Shown here: in pieces, positions 12,080 to 24,254 of the stretch
How positions within the stretch are numbered: position 1 is the first letter of the stretch
Layout of the letters: each line of letters opens with the position of its first letter
From: Solenopsis invicta
Taxonomy: Eukaryota > Arthropoda > Insecta > Hymenoptera > Formicidae
DNA length: 64,000 nt
Assembly: GCF_016802725.1 (NCBI RefSeq)
Contig: NC_052668.1
Span: 12,407,001-12,471,000, forward strand
Direction: 5' to 3'
Program-made: the position numbers and the translations under genes
The notes under the pieces: model-generated
What the model was told of the DNA's origin: nothing
Databases searched by the model: none
What the model saw: the letters and a program-made list of their open reading frames with translations, nothing else

Positions 12080-12309
12080 CCGCAGAAAAAAGTATCGAAT
12101 CAACAATTCATTGTCTCGTATATAAGCGAGAATATAAAATCTTGGAAAATTTTATAAATTTAAACAGACATAATTTGCTCTTACATGAAGAGAAAAATTT
12201 TCTGTGTAAGCAAACGTCTGTTTAACATTATAAATTCTTCCAAGATTTTATATTTTTGCTTATATGAAACAATAAATTGTCGATTTCATATTAATTTTCT
12301 TTCCTGTGT
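12080..12309. mobile_element. TIR MITE, family C (long inverted arms)
   Basis: About 65-90 bp at each end pair as inverted repeats. The left arm contains CAACAATTCATTG and AATATAAAATCTTGG; the right arm contains CAATAAATTGTCG and CCAAGATTTTATAT. The two arms meet around 12185-12225, so the element is nearly all hairpin. A related half-copy lies at 53616-53757. No coding capacity. Confidence 0.65.
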
Positions 12310-12323
12310 CGAGATCTCACGTA

Positions 12324-12491
12324 TAGTCGTGAGCTAAAAGGCTGCAACACATTTTCTTTGATGGTAGATGGTTTGATGCTTAATTGGTTGGATCCACAGG
12401 TAAGAACCAATGACGTTCGCCGTTTGATGAGCAAGTCTACATTTCAAAAACAATCGAAGAAAATGTGTTGCAACCTTTTAGCTCACGACTA
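12324..12491. mobile_element. Tc1/mariner-like MITE (168 bp)
   Basis: TIRs of about 38 bp, starting TAGTCGTGAGCTAAAAGG and mirrored at the right end with two or three mismatches, are flanked by TA on both sides (12322-12323 and 12492-12493). A TA target duplication is characteristic of Tc1/mariner elements. The interior has no coding potential. Confidence 0.75.
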
Positions 12492-12538
12492 TACACATAT
12501 ACACAATTTGTCAAACATTGTATTCTCTTAAACCTTTA

Positions 12539-12937
12539 AGCTTGATCTACAATGTGCTCTTTGCGTTTTGCCTTGTCCCTTCTGCTTTTTGTTTCCTTGC
12601 TTTTTGTATTTTTGTCACACAAAGTCGAGAGACATCGTCATGCACAAAAAGCAAGGATTTTTCTGTACAAAATTAGCAAACAATTCGCTTCGTCTACTTG
12701 TATCTCACCTTTATTTTCTTTATCAAACATATTCTTTATGAGACTATGTTCGATTTGCCACGATACCATGGTCGTATTTAACCTAACCAACATGTTTCTT
12801 TGTCTTTGTTGTCCGAGATAAAATTTGACGAACTTCAGAAAAGACAAGAAACACGTGACAAAAAACACGATTGTCGGTAAAACAGTGCGTGAAGAGACAA
12901 GAAAGCAAGAGGCAAAAAGCACATTGTAGATCAGGCT
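12539..12937. mobile_element. Harbinger-like MITE, family A copy 2 (399 bp)
   Basis: Same family and orientation as 7260-7706. TIRs AGCYTGATCTACAATGTGCT are flanked by TTA on both sides (12536-12538 and 12938-12940), the 3-bp duplication expected for PIF/Harbinger. Compared with copy 1 it lacks about 20 bp in the left and right subterminal T-rich/A-rich repeats, so the copies differ mainly by repeat-unit number and scattered substitutions. Confidence 0.75.
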
Positions 12938-12940
12938 TTA

Positions 12941-14587
12941 AGTAGGCAGGTGAGGTGGCCACAAAACACCGCAGACAACGAGAAAGAAATGTAGGATTAA
13001 AAAGTCTCGTTTTGAAAAAGCAACTTAAGTACATGTTCCTACAAGTCTTAAAGTTCACTCTTTTTTACATTTCTCTATCTTTTAAGAGTTTAATGTAAAT
13101 TTAAATGTAATATACTAATAAAAAATATAACGATATTTCTGTGAAGTGTTTTCAGCACCCCACCAACCTACCTAAAGGTTAAATGAGGGTTCCTGGCTTA
13201 ATTCTAACGAATCGACATTATTCATTTATTTATTCTACACCTAGCTCTGCCTTTACTTCGCATAAGTAACCTGCATAATGTTTCCATGAAATGAGTGAAT
13301 TGACCGTTTTGGTCGTATTGGTTGTATTAAAGTAAAAATCGATATCTGTAATTATAAAACTTTTTCTCTCTTTTTTTTAGCAAAAAACGGAAGAGAGCCG
13401 TGTATCCTAGCATGTGCACTTTTAATTCTATAAGAGAGAAATTATATTTCTGTAAAAGCAAAACGAAGTATTTGTTCATACAAAATGGTACTTTGCCGGT
13501 AATACAGACAATTCCAGCATCGCCTTAAAGCTGCACAAAACAATTTTGCAAAATACGACAGGCATTCCGCTGCTTGTTCGCTCGCGACGACTATAACGTC
13601 CAAGTTCGGCCGTTCGGAACGACGTTATTCTTGACAAAATTAAGATTTCGTAATCGAACATTTATAAAACCATTCCTCGCTTTCTCAATGACAATAAAAT
13701 ATGAGCAAAAAGTATACGAAAAATATCTGATAGGCTTGACAAAATTGACCGAGTCGAATCCAACAGCGGAGAGTGTCGTAATAATTCTTTTACGACGTAT
13801 TCTCCCCTCAAATAAATAGTTTCGCGGCGCGCGTTGCGAAATATCGTTGCGCGCCGCACGAGGCCGCGAGAAGGCGTACTTAATATGCACCGAGGAGTCG
13901 TTGCGGTCGCCAGCGAGTGCACGATACAGCGAAGATAGATTCCGTGGTGTATCCTTTCGCGGTAGTCGCGATTCTGCGACAGGTAAAAGATAAGAAAGGG
14001 GAGGGGGGGAGGAAGGGGAGAGAACGAAAGGCGATTGTACGAAATAAAGCCTGCGAAACGGCTCCCATTTTTCCTCGTGTTATCCACTACGTTCGGAGTG
14101 AACGAGCGCGAAGGTATAATGAGCGCCGAGATTTCTTTCGGTCGTATCGCTCAATTGATTAATAAGCGCATTCAGAGGTCGATGCCATCTATTAAGGCAT
14201 TAACAACGGCATAGCGACCGTCGTCGGGCGTCGTTTGTGTGAGAGAATTCCTCGTCGGCGATAACGCGAACGATAAGCGATGTGCACAGAGAAGAAAACG
14301 AACCGAACGAGCTATATGGGACTATAACGAAACAACGACGACGACTACGACGACTACGACAAGGAGCGGTCGGAAAATTGGATGGCTCGCGGCGATTTCA
14401 AGGTTGCGCAGGTGCATAAATAGGCAGGCATCGATGACTCGCGTGTTTGTGCGCGGAGTTTTCGATCGGCGCTTCCTCTCTTCAATTTGCGTCTACTAAA
14501 ATAATACTTTTCTCGCTTCTCGCTTTCGTTAACACGTCTCAGCGTGAAGCGGGTAGCAATCAAATTTTTGATACTAATTGAATTTAC
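12941..14587. other. No gene seen
   Basis: A/T-rich to about 13.5 kb, then CpG-rich to 14.5 kb. A minus-strand frame of 141 codons at 13662-14087 contains proline/serine runs derived from a GGGGA-rich tract and has no domain. A short (ACG)n run is at 14331-14361. Confidence 0.4.
14331..14361. repeat. (ACG)n microsatellite
   Basis: About ten ACG units with two ACT interruptions. Confidence 0.8.
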
Positions 14588-14796
14588 ACACTGAGGGAAA
14601 ATATTAATAAATATTTATTCGAATTGTACTAGTAAAATGTTTGCTGAACGCAAATATATATTTATTTGGTACAAGAATTATTAATTTAAGTATTAATTTC
14701 TTTTATACAGCAAATATTTATGTGCCGTAAGTGAACATTTTATTAGCGCTGTTCGAATAAATGTTTATTCAAATTTAGACATTTTTTCTCTCGCCG
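14588..14796. mobile_element. Degenerate TIR MITE
   Basis: Imperfect inverted arms: left CTGAGGGAAAATAT with ATTTATTCGAATTG and GTAAAATGTTT, right AACATTTTATTAG with TTCGAATAAATG and ATTTTTTCTCTCG. The A/T-rich element sits abruptly in CpG-rich sequence. No coding capacity and no clear target duplication. Confidence 0.5.
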
Positions 14797-16290
14797 CATG
14801 AACCGGCGAACAACGGTTGCGCGTTAAAAATTCCGCGTCTCGTTGTCATTGCGCCGTGAACGACGAGCTGCGCACGAACAAGGATATTCTATCTTTGTAC
14901 GGTGATACGAGATAAACCCGAGATCGATGTTCGTCCGCAACCTGACTCAACACTTCAAGTCGCTGTCACATCCGCTGACTCATTAGATGCTCCAAATGAC
15001 AAACGCATTCTCCGCGATAAACAAAAAAACATTGTCTTTCTACGACACCGCGCGAGAGTGCGCCCGTCCCCTAATTCCCACGGGCACGAAATGTACACGC
15101 GTATGTGGGTATACACGTATATGCATACGCGCACGTGGTCGTGTAACTGTACGCCCAATCAATCAGCCATTATTTCCTTGCGCCTGACGCGTCTAATTCG
15201 ATGGTTCAGCTCGATAGAAACTACACACACACACACTTAGGCACTAAAAATAGAATAAGAAGGAACAAATATAACCATTAAAGGTAAAGATAGTGAGTAA
15301 AGAAAGTCACCAGTCGGACGGCAAATGTAAATGTAACAAAGAAAGCAACGTAGATGAACGATCCTTGGTCTATTGAAATGGCACTTTGACATTGTGATTA
15401 GTTAGGAATATAGACACGCTACTGTGGACGCTGTATTCTCGTGGCTTCCTTTTTGTTCCTCGTCTCATTCTCCCGCCTCATTGTATTGACCCTATTTCGA
15501 AAAAAAAAAGACATCTGCTCTTTCTCTCGCAGCCGTTATCGAAATTGAGAATAATGTAGCGCGTAGAAGAATAGGTGTCGGGGCCCGTATGCGAGTGGAC
15601 GCGTGTCCCGCATGCGTGAGCAGATACGCGGCCGCTCGCACGTGCTCGTGACTCGCGCTCGTATACCGCCGAAAACCGTCGTAAGAGCAAACAGGGAAAG
15701 TTAGTGGGCCTGAAAAATACGCGCGCGTACGTAATATATATATCCGAACTGCGCAGCAGAATGGATCTATTTTTGGCCTGCTTGCGGCGCGTGCACCCCT
15801 TCGATCAGTGTAAACACGCGACCAGAACGCAACAGGGGCGAAAAGAAGAGTCCCGGGAAGCCAGCGGAGCCTGAAGAGCGCTCGTAAAAACGACGTCGGA
15901 CAAAACAGGGACGAGGATTTGCGTCGACGGTAAAAGAAAAATCGAAAATTAGTCGACACCATTGACAAACACAAAAAATATCAATGTGCAAAAATGATAT
16001 CGGTACATTTCAAATGCACTTAAACATTCTGGCACAGAATCAAAGCCTTTTCCAACTGCGAACAATGACAGTCGATTCGATCGAGCGCGATTAACGCTAA
16101 CCGATGTCGAAACCTCGAGTCCAAGCCTCGTGCCTCTAGCGTGAAGACCGCGCTAGATCTCGACCAGGAATCGTATTCAGCGCGCTGAATGCGCTACGAG
16201 AGCAAACCGCCGCCTCCTCTCTTTCTTGGAGGCTGTACGCGAAGGAGAGAAAGGCAGATGTGGGCAAGTTAACGACCCGTTATCGCATGG

Positions 16291-16330
16291 ACGCCGCCGC
16301 CGCCGCCGCAGCCGCAGCCGCTGCCGCCGT
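16291..16330. repeat. (CCG)n/(GCCGCA)n triplet repeat
   Basis: Six to seven CCG units followed by GCAGCC units. A partner GGC/GGT-rich run lies at about 16438-16468 and can pair imperfectly with it. Confidence 0.75.
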
Positions 16331-16791
16331 TGCTGAAACTGGTTGCTGCCGATTGCAAGAAGCGGGGCGCGGATCGAGGGGGTCGTGATGGCGAGCCCCG
16401 TATGAGGAGAGGCTCCAGGGCGCGTTGCAACGAGGAGCGGCTGCGGCTGCGGCGGTGGCGGTGGCGGCAGAGCGCGAGGCAATCGCGTTCGCGCGAGAGG
16501 TGCGTTTGACGAGGCCACGATCGAACGAACCGGTCGACGTATGCACGTACGATGCAGGTGTACCGACGCAGCAAATGCCGTGGCGCGTCTTCTCCGCGCC
16601 GCGGGCGGATTTTCGCGGGAAAGCTACGGAAGGCGGCGGCGGCGTCTTCATTTGCACACAATGCGCACGCGATGTTAATTAACGGGAACTTATAATCGAT
16701 GATAACGCACGACGATGACCGGATGCAAATGCAAGAGTTACGAGCAAATTAGACGAACAGAAACGTTTTTTCCTGCCGTAAAAATAAACGC

Positions 16792-16815
16792 CGAGAGAGA
16801 GAGAGAGAGAGAAAG
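16792..16815. repeat. (GA)n microsatellite
   Basis: About eleven GA units. Confidence 0.85.
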
Positions 16816-18390
16816 TCAAAGAATGAAAACCTACGGTGCGAAAAATGATCTGCGCAGGGAGAAAATGTGAGAACAAGATGCGTTTGCAAAGGATCTCGAC
16901 ATTATCTCGAGCCTTTCTCTGCTCGAACCGCCGTTCCCCTAGCAGCAACAATCGCTTCCGTGGAAGCCTTGACTACAGGTAGAGGCCTGTTATACCAAAT
17001 CGACACAAAAGGCAAAAGAGAAAAACGAAAGGGAAAAGACGAGCCAATAGCATGGCGCGCCGATCGGAAACGTTAAGAATATATCCTCGCGCAGCTTTTT
17101 CACCTGCCTTTCTCTTTTTAATTCCATCAATTGCAAAAAACTTTTACGAGTCAACACAAGATTTCCTAAGTTGTGTACATGCAGCAACTCGTTGCAGCCG
17201 ATTATTTCACCGTAAAATATTAAAATTTGAAAGTTTCTCTTTTTGACACAGAAGAAAATCGCCAGTACTGACTTTGTTTCTGGATAATATTTCTTGAACC
17301 AAAGCTAAAAGTAAAACTTTAGAAACATAAATGCTAGAAAGCGTCTTTTATCAGACAGTAGCTCTACAGCAGTTCTTACAATACTATTTCGTATTTTGTA
17401 ATAATTAACATTTTTGCAACATAATTCATAAAGAGCATTTGATAAATTGCACCCCAAAACTGGCTGCAAGAGCGGAATTAAAATACGGCCTCGTACCAGG
17501 GGAAAGGAGTTAAATATAAAATAAATTGATAAAAACTAAATAATACATTATATTTTTGTTTTAAACAATACAATTTATAAAATTAAAAGACTAGAATTGA
17601 ACCATCCCATTCTATGCGTCTTTTTGGCAGTTTATTAGTGGATCTGTCGCGTCTAACGTTATTTTTCTTACTTTAATCGAAGAAAATGTGAAAAAGTTCA
17701 TGAAACATCTGTTAACATTGTATTTGAGGATTTCGTTATTCTCTGTTCTCACGGAGAGGCGTTTTCGTTTTGCACTGCACAACAATTTTATGTTGCAAAC
17801 CGTACTACGGGCAAAATATACACAGAAAGAGAAAAATATAAACAAAATGGTATTGGGAAGCTACACAAAGATGTAAAATAATCTAATATTGTCAATAACA
17901 TACCCACTTTTGTTTTAACTGTGCAATTTGCAAAAGAAAATAGTGCAAATTTTATTTTCGTTTTTATATAGAAAAAAAGCTATGAAAGAGTATGAACTAT
18001 GGATTTCTATTTATCCATTTATTTAAGTAAACCATATTTTTATCAGTGTTAACACAATGCAATGTTTAGTTTTCGAGAAATATGAGGATGAACAATATTG
18101 GCGACTTTCCTCTGTTCGAAATAAATTAGTTCAAGGAATTGATTAATGACAGAGATTAATTACTGCCAAAAATAAAAGAGATAATTTTGATAGAGCAGCA
18201 TTTTGAAGATCCGTTTTCTCCGAAGCGAAAAAAAAGTCTTTCCTTTGTCTCGAAGAGACGTGAGGAAAAAAAAATCACCCGTTCCCGCCTCGATTTGAAA
18301 TGTCGGCGAGGCGACAAAGAATACCGACCGGCACAGCGGTATGCGCGATTGCGCGATCCTAAAGCGCGGAAAAGGTCGGTTGGAAATCGC

Positions 18391-18417
18391 GCATACGTGC
18401 ATACGTGCATACGTGCC
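18391..18417. repeat. Octamer tandem repeat GCATACGT x3
   Basis: Three head-to-tail GCATACGT units, followed after 7 nt by CGTATGCAC, which can fold back on a unit. Confidence 0.75.
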
Positions 18418-19604
18418 GTATCGTATGCACGGCTCGATCGTTCGGGGGTTAAGAAGTGTGTGACCATCGAGCAGATGGTGGGGCACGGAATCAAGATGGC
18501 GTAACGACCGGTCGTTCTTCGAAGGATCGTTCGTACTCGATCGTGACTATGCGAATCCCGGAAACTACCGTCCCCGACTCGGCTCGGTTCGACTCGACTC
18601 GATCCGATCCGACTCCGCGGCGACTCGTAGGACGCAGGGGAAACTCGTCCTCGGGAAGGACGAGCGGGACGCCGACGTCCTCGAGGTGATCCCCCTTGCG
18701 ACGCGGCTGGCGCCGTCCGCTATATCGATTGCCGTTCCGGCTTGCCCATTTTCAAAATGGCGCGGGGAGGGGACGGTCGAAATCCGGATGCCCCGGAGCG
18801 GCGGCCACGTCCCGGCCCTAGGACTCCGCCTCGACGTTTCCTGGTGCGCGCGAGGATACGCCGGCCGGCTCTCTAGCGAGAAAATTCGCCGTCGAGACGA
18901 AAGGAGGATCGTCGGGATGACAATTGAGACGATGATGTCCGGATACACGCAGCACGAACGCACGCACGCGTGGCTGCGTGAAAGAACTTTCACGGACGCG
19001 CAACAGTTACCTCGGGACCTCGCCACAAAAAGTCCCCAGCTTCCTTTTGTTCACCAAACCAGAAGAAAGGAAAAAAAAAAAGAACGCGAAATTCGACGAT
19101 CGATCGAAGGCGCGCGCGCGGAAACCAGACGAAGAGATGATGCCGGACGATCGTCACACCTCGCCGGTACTCACCTACTCTCCGAGAGTCTCGCGGCACT
19201 GCGCTCAGAAATATTTCCCTTCGCTGCGAGGATGCGACGTAATATACGTTGCCGGCGATACGCGCACTTCGCGATGCACCTTGTAATCCTTTCTCGACGA
19301 AATCGCTCGGAGGTTTGCCGGGCGCACGTCCGGCGACACAATGCGCTACGGCGTCTTTCTTTCTCTTTCTCCGTTCACAGGTTCACGCGTGTACCGATAC
19401 AACGGACGGGACGGGACGCTCGTGTTTATCACGACGATATAACATGCGCAGGAAGAAAGGCCTCTCTCTATCTCTTTCACTCTCGTACGGCGTGACGATG
19501 AACAACTTTTTCAGCGGGAGCACGATCGCGAACACATCCACTTGGCTCGGTAACGCGCGACCAACTGGCTGTGAACGCGAGCGGAGGGGAAGCGGCGTCC
19601 GTCT

Positions 19605-19644
19605 GTCGGTCGGTCGGTCGGTCGGTCCGTCCGTCCGTCCGTCT
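19605..19644. repeat. (GTCG)n(GTCC)n tetranucleotide repeat
   Basis: About five GTCG-type units followed by four GTCC-type units. Confidence 0.85.
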
Positions 19645-19688
19645 GTCTTTCTGTCACCAACGCGTTGCTCGCTCGCACCAACGAGTCG

Positions 19689-19921
19689 GTCCCTCTCTCT
19701 CTCACTCGATCGTCCGTCCTTTCAGGATCCGTCTGTCTCCTTCTCTTTCTCTTTTTCTCCTTCCTTCTCTCTATCGCTCCGTTTCTGCTGCGCTCGCCGT
19801 TCCTCTGTCTCTTTCCCTTCTTTCTCGTTTTCCCTTTCTCCTCTCTCTCTCCCTCACCTTCCGTTGCTCCTCTTCTTTCTTTCTGTCTTTCGTTCTCTTC
19901 GCACGCACACCCTGTACACCG

Positions 19922-19952
<31 letters not shown>

Positions 19953-19979
19953 CCTCTATCCACCGATTTTCTCTCTCTC
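19689..19979. repeat. Pyrimidine (CT/CTTT) tract, GAGA-rich on the minus strand
   Basis: Nearly all C and T for about 290 bp, with a pure (CT)n core at 19921-19949. On the minus strand it offers many GAGAG sites, the motif bound by the GAGA factor in insects. Confidence 0.8.
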
Positions 19980-20221
19980 GTAAATCGCAGGTACGTCGAT
20001 GCCCGAATCGAGAATCGTGAAAGGGCGCAGCGGGGAACGTGAACGTGTCTTTCTTTCTCCCGCAGGATGTCCTCGGCGAAGGATGTGGCCGGAGCGCGTG
20101 GCGACGACGTGCATACACGGGGCGAATCACAGGACGAATCACGGGACTACGGCGCGGTGGCCGGGCTCTACGGTCGGGTTAATGATCGATCGGCTCCTCT
20201 CTCGGTGGCGCGCCGGGTAAT

Positions 20222-20266
20222 AGCAGCAGCAGCAGCAGCAGCAGTAGTAGCAGCAGCAGCAGCAGC
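20222..20266. repeat. (GCA)n trinucleotide repeat
   Basis: About 14 GCA/GTA units. In one plus-strand frame this encodes an Ala/Val run that I do not regard as real coding. Confidence 0.85.
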
Positions 20267-20700
20267 GAGAGATATCTCGCCGTCGCCGCGAGAGACGCTC
20301 CTTTGTTCTGCTTAGCCTGCGTTCGGCCTGCGTCCTCCTACACGCTCGCGAGAAACGCTCCCTCCCCTTTGCCCGAACGCAGCCCCACGTATCTCGCGAG
20401 AGACCGATCTGCACGCCTCGGAAGCACGCTTTTGATACCGCGGATGGCTCGCTCCACGCTCTCTGTCTCTTTCTACGCGCGGTCCAGCGGTAAAACGCCG
20501 ACACGACGGACGATCCGCACCTCCCGACCGTCAGAGAAAGAATGAGGACTGCGAACGGGCGACAGAGGGGTGGCAGGGATGTAACCGGCGAGCCCCGGCG
20601 CCCCGGGATCTCGTTTCGCGGCATGGTGGCAGCCCTGCCGACGACTCCGGCAGGAGCGAGAAGAGAGCGGGGTACGTAGGGCGGGGTCCTGGCGTTACAA

Positions 20701-23700
20701 AGGGTTACTTCACCTAGGGACACCCCGATTCTTGTCCTCTTCTCGACGTGCGAACGTCGTCTGAGAAAGTTATAATAGCGATTTTTAGAACGGTGTCTTC
20801 AACATGGACTCTGTCAGTCGCGTCCAACTTGGCGAATTTCGCGGATATGGGGAAAAGCTGCGTACTGCTTCCGCCATACTTGGCGAAATGCGTATGTAGC
20901 TTTTTCCTAATTAATCTCACACGAAGATGTTAGGATATACCGCAAGTTACGACCGCTCATATGAGAATGAGAATATGAGAATATAAATTTGTCACAGCTC
21001 GTTTTCCCACATTTATATCTGAACAACTAGCTGAGAGAGAATGTCCACGAAACGCCATTTTTATAAGATATAGAAGCGAAAGAGGATATACTTAATATCG
21101 CTTAAGCACACAATAATATTTACCGTGATGCAATATGCGGGCGATAGAGCCTCATTCACTCATACTAATCCAATTCGTGGGACCCCAAAGTGCCAGACTC
21201 GAATCCTTTGATGAGCATTTTATGTCTTATACGAGCGAAGAGGATTAAATCACGTTTCTCTGCAAATCGAACAAGTTTCCTCCTCGAATTGTTCGACTCT
21301 GGAACTGGTTTCCCCGCCGCCTCGGCTAAATTTCAGTTAAGGATCGTGGATAACGATTCCCTTAAGCTCGCGTTATCCCCGGTAACGGCGTAAATAAGCT
21401 GGCAATCTCCCCCCACAGTTTTTTTTTTATCGTCTCGCACTCCCCCAATCGCGCTGATCGGAATCGTGTCTTACGCGAAATTCTCGTGGAGAACTCTCGG
21501 TGTAATAGACGTCGCGTCCTTATTGCCGATGTGTCACCATGAGAAATTGGAAATTTAAATCAGTCTCCGTTTCCTTTATTTTTAATGGAATCGGTTAGAT
21601 TTCACTCACGCCGCAACGCGCAGCACTCGGGGAATTTCAAAAGAATTGATCGATCGCCAAGTCGATCGTGATACAACGAATTTTCTAATTCCCCCTGATA
21701 TAGTTCACCGAATTGTATTTAAGGACGATTGAAACGACAATTATCGCTGGTTGCTCGCGTAATCTCTCGCCGATTGCAGTGTAATACCTAGAAATCGGCA
21801 GTCGTTTGGACGACTACGGTGGTCGCTCGAGCGAAACAAAACACGCGTTATATACCTGCTCGCAACCAACTCGACTGTATTACGAATCGCCTTCCGCCTT
21901 TGGCAACGGGAAGCCGGTGACTAATGTCAAAAGCAGCATGCGGGAGATATTAGAGACGAACGCAGAGTTAAATAACGAACGGAATTTCGGGACTTATCGT
22001 CATAACCGCCGACATGATAAATAAGAAGAAATATACACAAGAAGATAGACTGAGAAAATAAATTTAATGAGAAATTAAAATATTCAGTCCGATATGCGCT
22101 CAATAAAACATTGGGATTCAATTATTATGTTGTAGAAAAAAAAAAAATATATATATATATTCGTTTAACCATTAACATTTTTTAATCAAGAATTAATTAA
22201 ACCAACTCGATATTGAACTAAACTAAATATTTATTTCTTCAATAAATTTTTTTTATTAGTTTATATCAAGATGTGTTACTCAAATTTTGCAGAAAAATTT
22301 TCTGAAAATTCTCGATTTTTCTAGGAATTTTGTCCAAAATTCCAGATGAAATGGAGACTTTTTTTAAGTAACTTTGAGATAAATTTATCTTATCTCTTAA
22401 TTTTCTCGATCATACAAAGAAATGTCATTTAAATTGTGAATGTTAAATTTGAAAAAATCCTAACAGAAAATAATTAACTAAATGATACATAACGATTTAT
22501 CTGCAACAATCTAACTCACTAAAAATACAGAATGCAAAACGTACATTAAAAAAGTCTTGTTACATTAATTAGATATCTGATAGATTCAACCAGTACGTTT
22601 GTTCAAGAATGAACAAATTAAAAATCTTGTTGACATTACTAAATTATAGTGAAGTCTATCAAATGTTCTATTAAAATCTCGAGTCCTATTATGACAAAAA
22701 GAAATTTTGCTTGAGTTTACAACTCAATCATGTATGCCTTGGTGAGTAAATAAAATTATTCTTTTTTAGAATGTGATTAAACAATGCCAATTTAGAAAAA
22801 TGTTGATATTAATTCTCTTTTATTGCTACTAATTTTTAATAAAAACTCGCAAGTCACGTGAGAATGTACGTGAACGTACATGTATGCGTATGCCGTATTT
22901 ATTGCTAATCAATTGTCAACACATTTTATACTTTCAAACATTTTTTTAAATGATAAAAGTAATAACTTTGTTAGAAAGGAAGAGATAGCATTCAAATTTA
23001 AAAGCAAATTTCAAAAATTCTCCAATAAAATTTCATGATAATTCATGATTTTCAAGGATAAAAGAGAAATTCCCGGAAAATTCCGGATTTTCTCAGTTTC
23101 CCGGTACACATTCTGTACGCAGGTACAAAGAAAAGCTGGGACAAGAATATTATCATCCAAATTATCTAAGGATTTATCTTTCACCCGAGATAAAAGAAGA
23201 TATTGGAATCTGGAAATAGGTAAGTGAATCATAAAACAGTAGATATCACTTCCATTGAGAAACGTTGGGTCATTCTCTTCAAACGTACGTCAGGCATGAA
23301 TCAAACGTCTTTGAATTATATCATTCGAGCATCTTTCTCAATGTTATGTATTTTTCTCTTTCATCAAATCTCAATCGTGGAAGGTAATCGGGATTCACTG
23401 TAAGAGCGTTACGAGTAGGCGCGATCGGCTCGTTATCATTTTTACACGAGCGAATTAATCCCCAGGAATCACACTCTCTCTCTCTATCTCGGCGCGTCGG
23501 TGTATTACGATGCAAGCAAGTTGATTCTCGCTGCCACGCCCACGGAGCGCGATCGTTTCGGCTCGCTCGTAGAAAGAGCGAGACTACCTACGCGCTTAAT
23601 GCAGAAATTGCGAATGCTGCCACCGTTTCGATCGGCCGCATGAATCTGCAGTACTAGAAGCGATAAACGAGGGAACACACGCGCGATTTCGTCTTCGATC

Positions 23701-24254
23701 TCATTTATCTCCGACACAATGAGGCGGCGTTAAAGAGCCACGGCCCCCTCCTCCTTCTCTTCCTCACGATGCAAACCTTTCGCTACGAACCCGATCTGTC
23801 CGATCTGTCACGATCTCGTGCGCTAATGGCCGGCTATGCTAATCCAAGTCCTACGTTAGCAAAGGTATCCCTCCCCCTCCTCTCTCTCTCTCTCTCTCCC
23901 CTACTTATGTAATTAGACAAGGGAGATAATTTCTGATTCGCGCACTCCGCACGACGGCTTACTAATTAAATGCAATTACCCGTTGGCAAACAAGTTTGAT
24001 CCCCTCGCGATTTGCCGTTCACAAAGCTAAACGTTTATTAACTTCTCGCTGGTCTCGGTAAGAGACTTGAAATTTTGTTTCGAGGTTAAATGACGTAATT
24101 GAGGCTAAGATCGAGCAAAAATGGGTCAATAATTTTCTAATATTAAAAATTAATAAGCGTTGTAGTCGTTAAAGCGCGATTCGTCCTTTTTATTGTTACG
24201 TTTGAATTGAAATTTATATAATTACATATAGTACAGAACAGAGTTGGTAAAAAT
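20701..24254. other. No gene seen; A/T-rich 22.0-23.1 kb with repeat fragments
   Basis: Contains an A9 plus (TA)n run at about 22137-22160 and a fragment at about 22180-22255 resembling the right end of the element at 34230-35338 (AATTAATTAAA and CAATAAATTTTTTT motifs). Segments near 22290-22340 and 23050-23105 carry repeated AATTCC and GAAAATTC words. CT microsatellites occur at about 23471-23486 and 23880-23899. Confidence 0.4.
23880..23899. repeat. (CT)n microsatellite
   Basis: About nine CT units after a C-rich lead. Confidence 0.8.

Larger units (their letters stand above)
14797..18400. other. No gene seen; CpG-rich 15.5-16.7 kb, A/T-rich 17.2-18.2 kb
   Basis: The CpG-rich part contains GCC/GGC triplet runs that open several frames at once (poly-Ala/Arg-type peptides), which is a composition effect. 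The A/T-rich part shows no TIRs that I could pair. A (CA)7 run lies at about 15222-15237 and a (GA)n run at 16792-16815. Confidence 0.4.
18440..20700. promoter_or_regulatory. CpG-dense, CT-rich block; candidate promoter or untranslated exon
   Basis: The longest CpG-dense stretch in the window. It includes two ATGGCG contexts (18494-18500 and 18758-18763), tandem GTCG/GTCC units, a pyrimidine block of about 290 bp that reads as GAGA on the minus strand, and GCA repeats. A strong minus-strand donor-like TAG|GTGAGT lies with its exon end at 19175. Open frames of 269 and 244 codons here are composition artefacts. It lies about 12-14 kb upstream of the Akap200 coding exon on the correct side to be its promoter. 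That link is inference. Confidence 0.3.

Noticed and set aside
16177..16682. Ala/Arg/Pro-rich frames on both strands
   Set aside because: Products of CCG/GGC triplet repeats open in several frames.
18686..19495. Plus-strand open frame of 269 codons
   Set aside because: It lies in CpG-dense sequence where stop codons are rare, overlaps open frames on the minus strand, has an Arg/Ser-rich meaningless composition and shows no domain or codon preference.
19249..19983. Plus-strand open frame of 244 codons
   Set aside because: The second half is translation of the CT tract (Ser/Leu/Phe runs), and several frames are open at once.
20139..20723. Minus-strand open frame of 194 codons
   Set aside because: Built on the GCA repeat (Cys/Tyr runs) and CpG composition; no recognisable motif.
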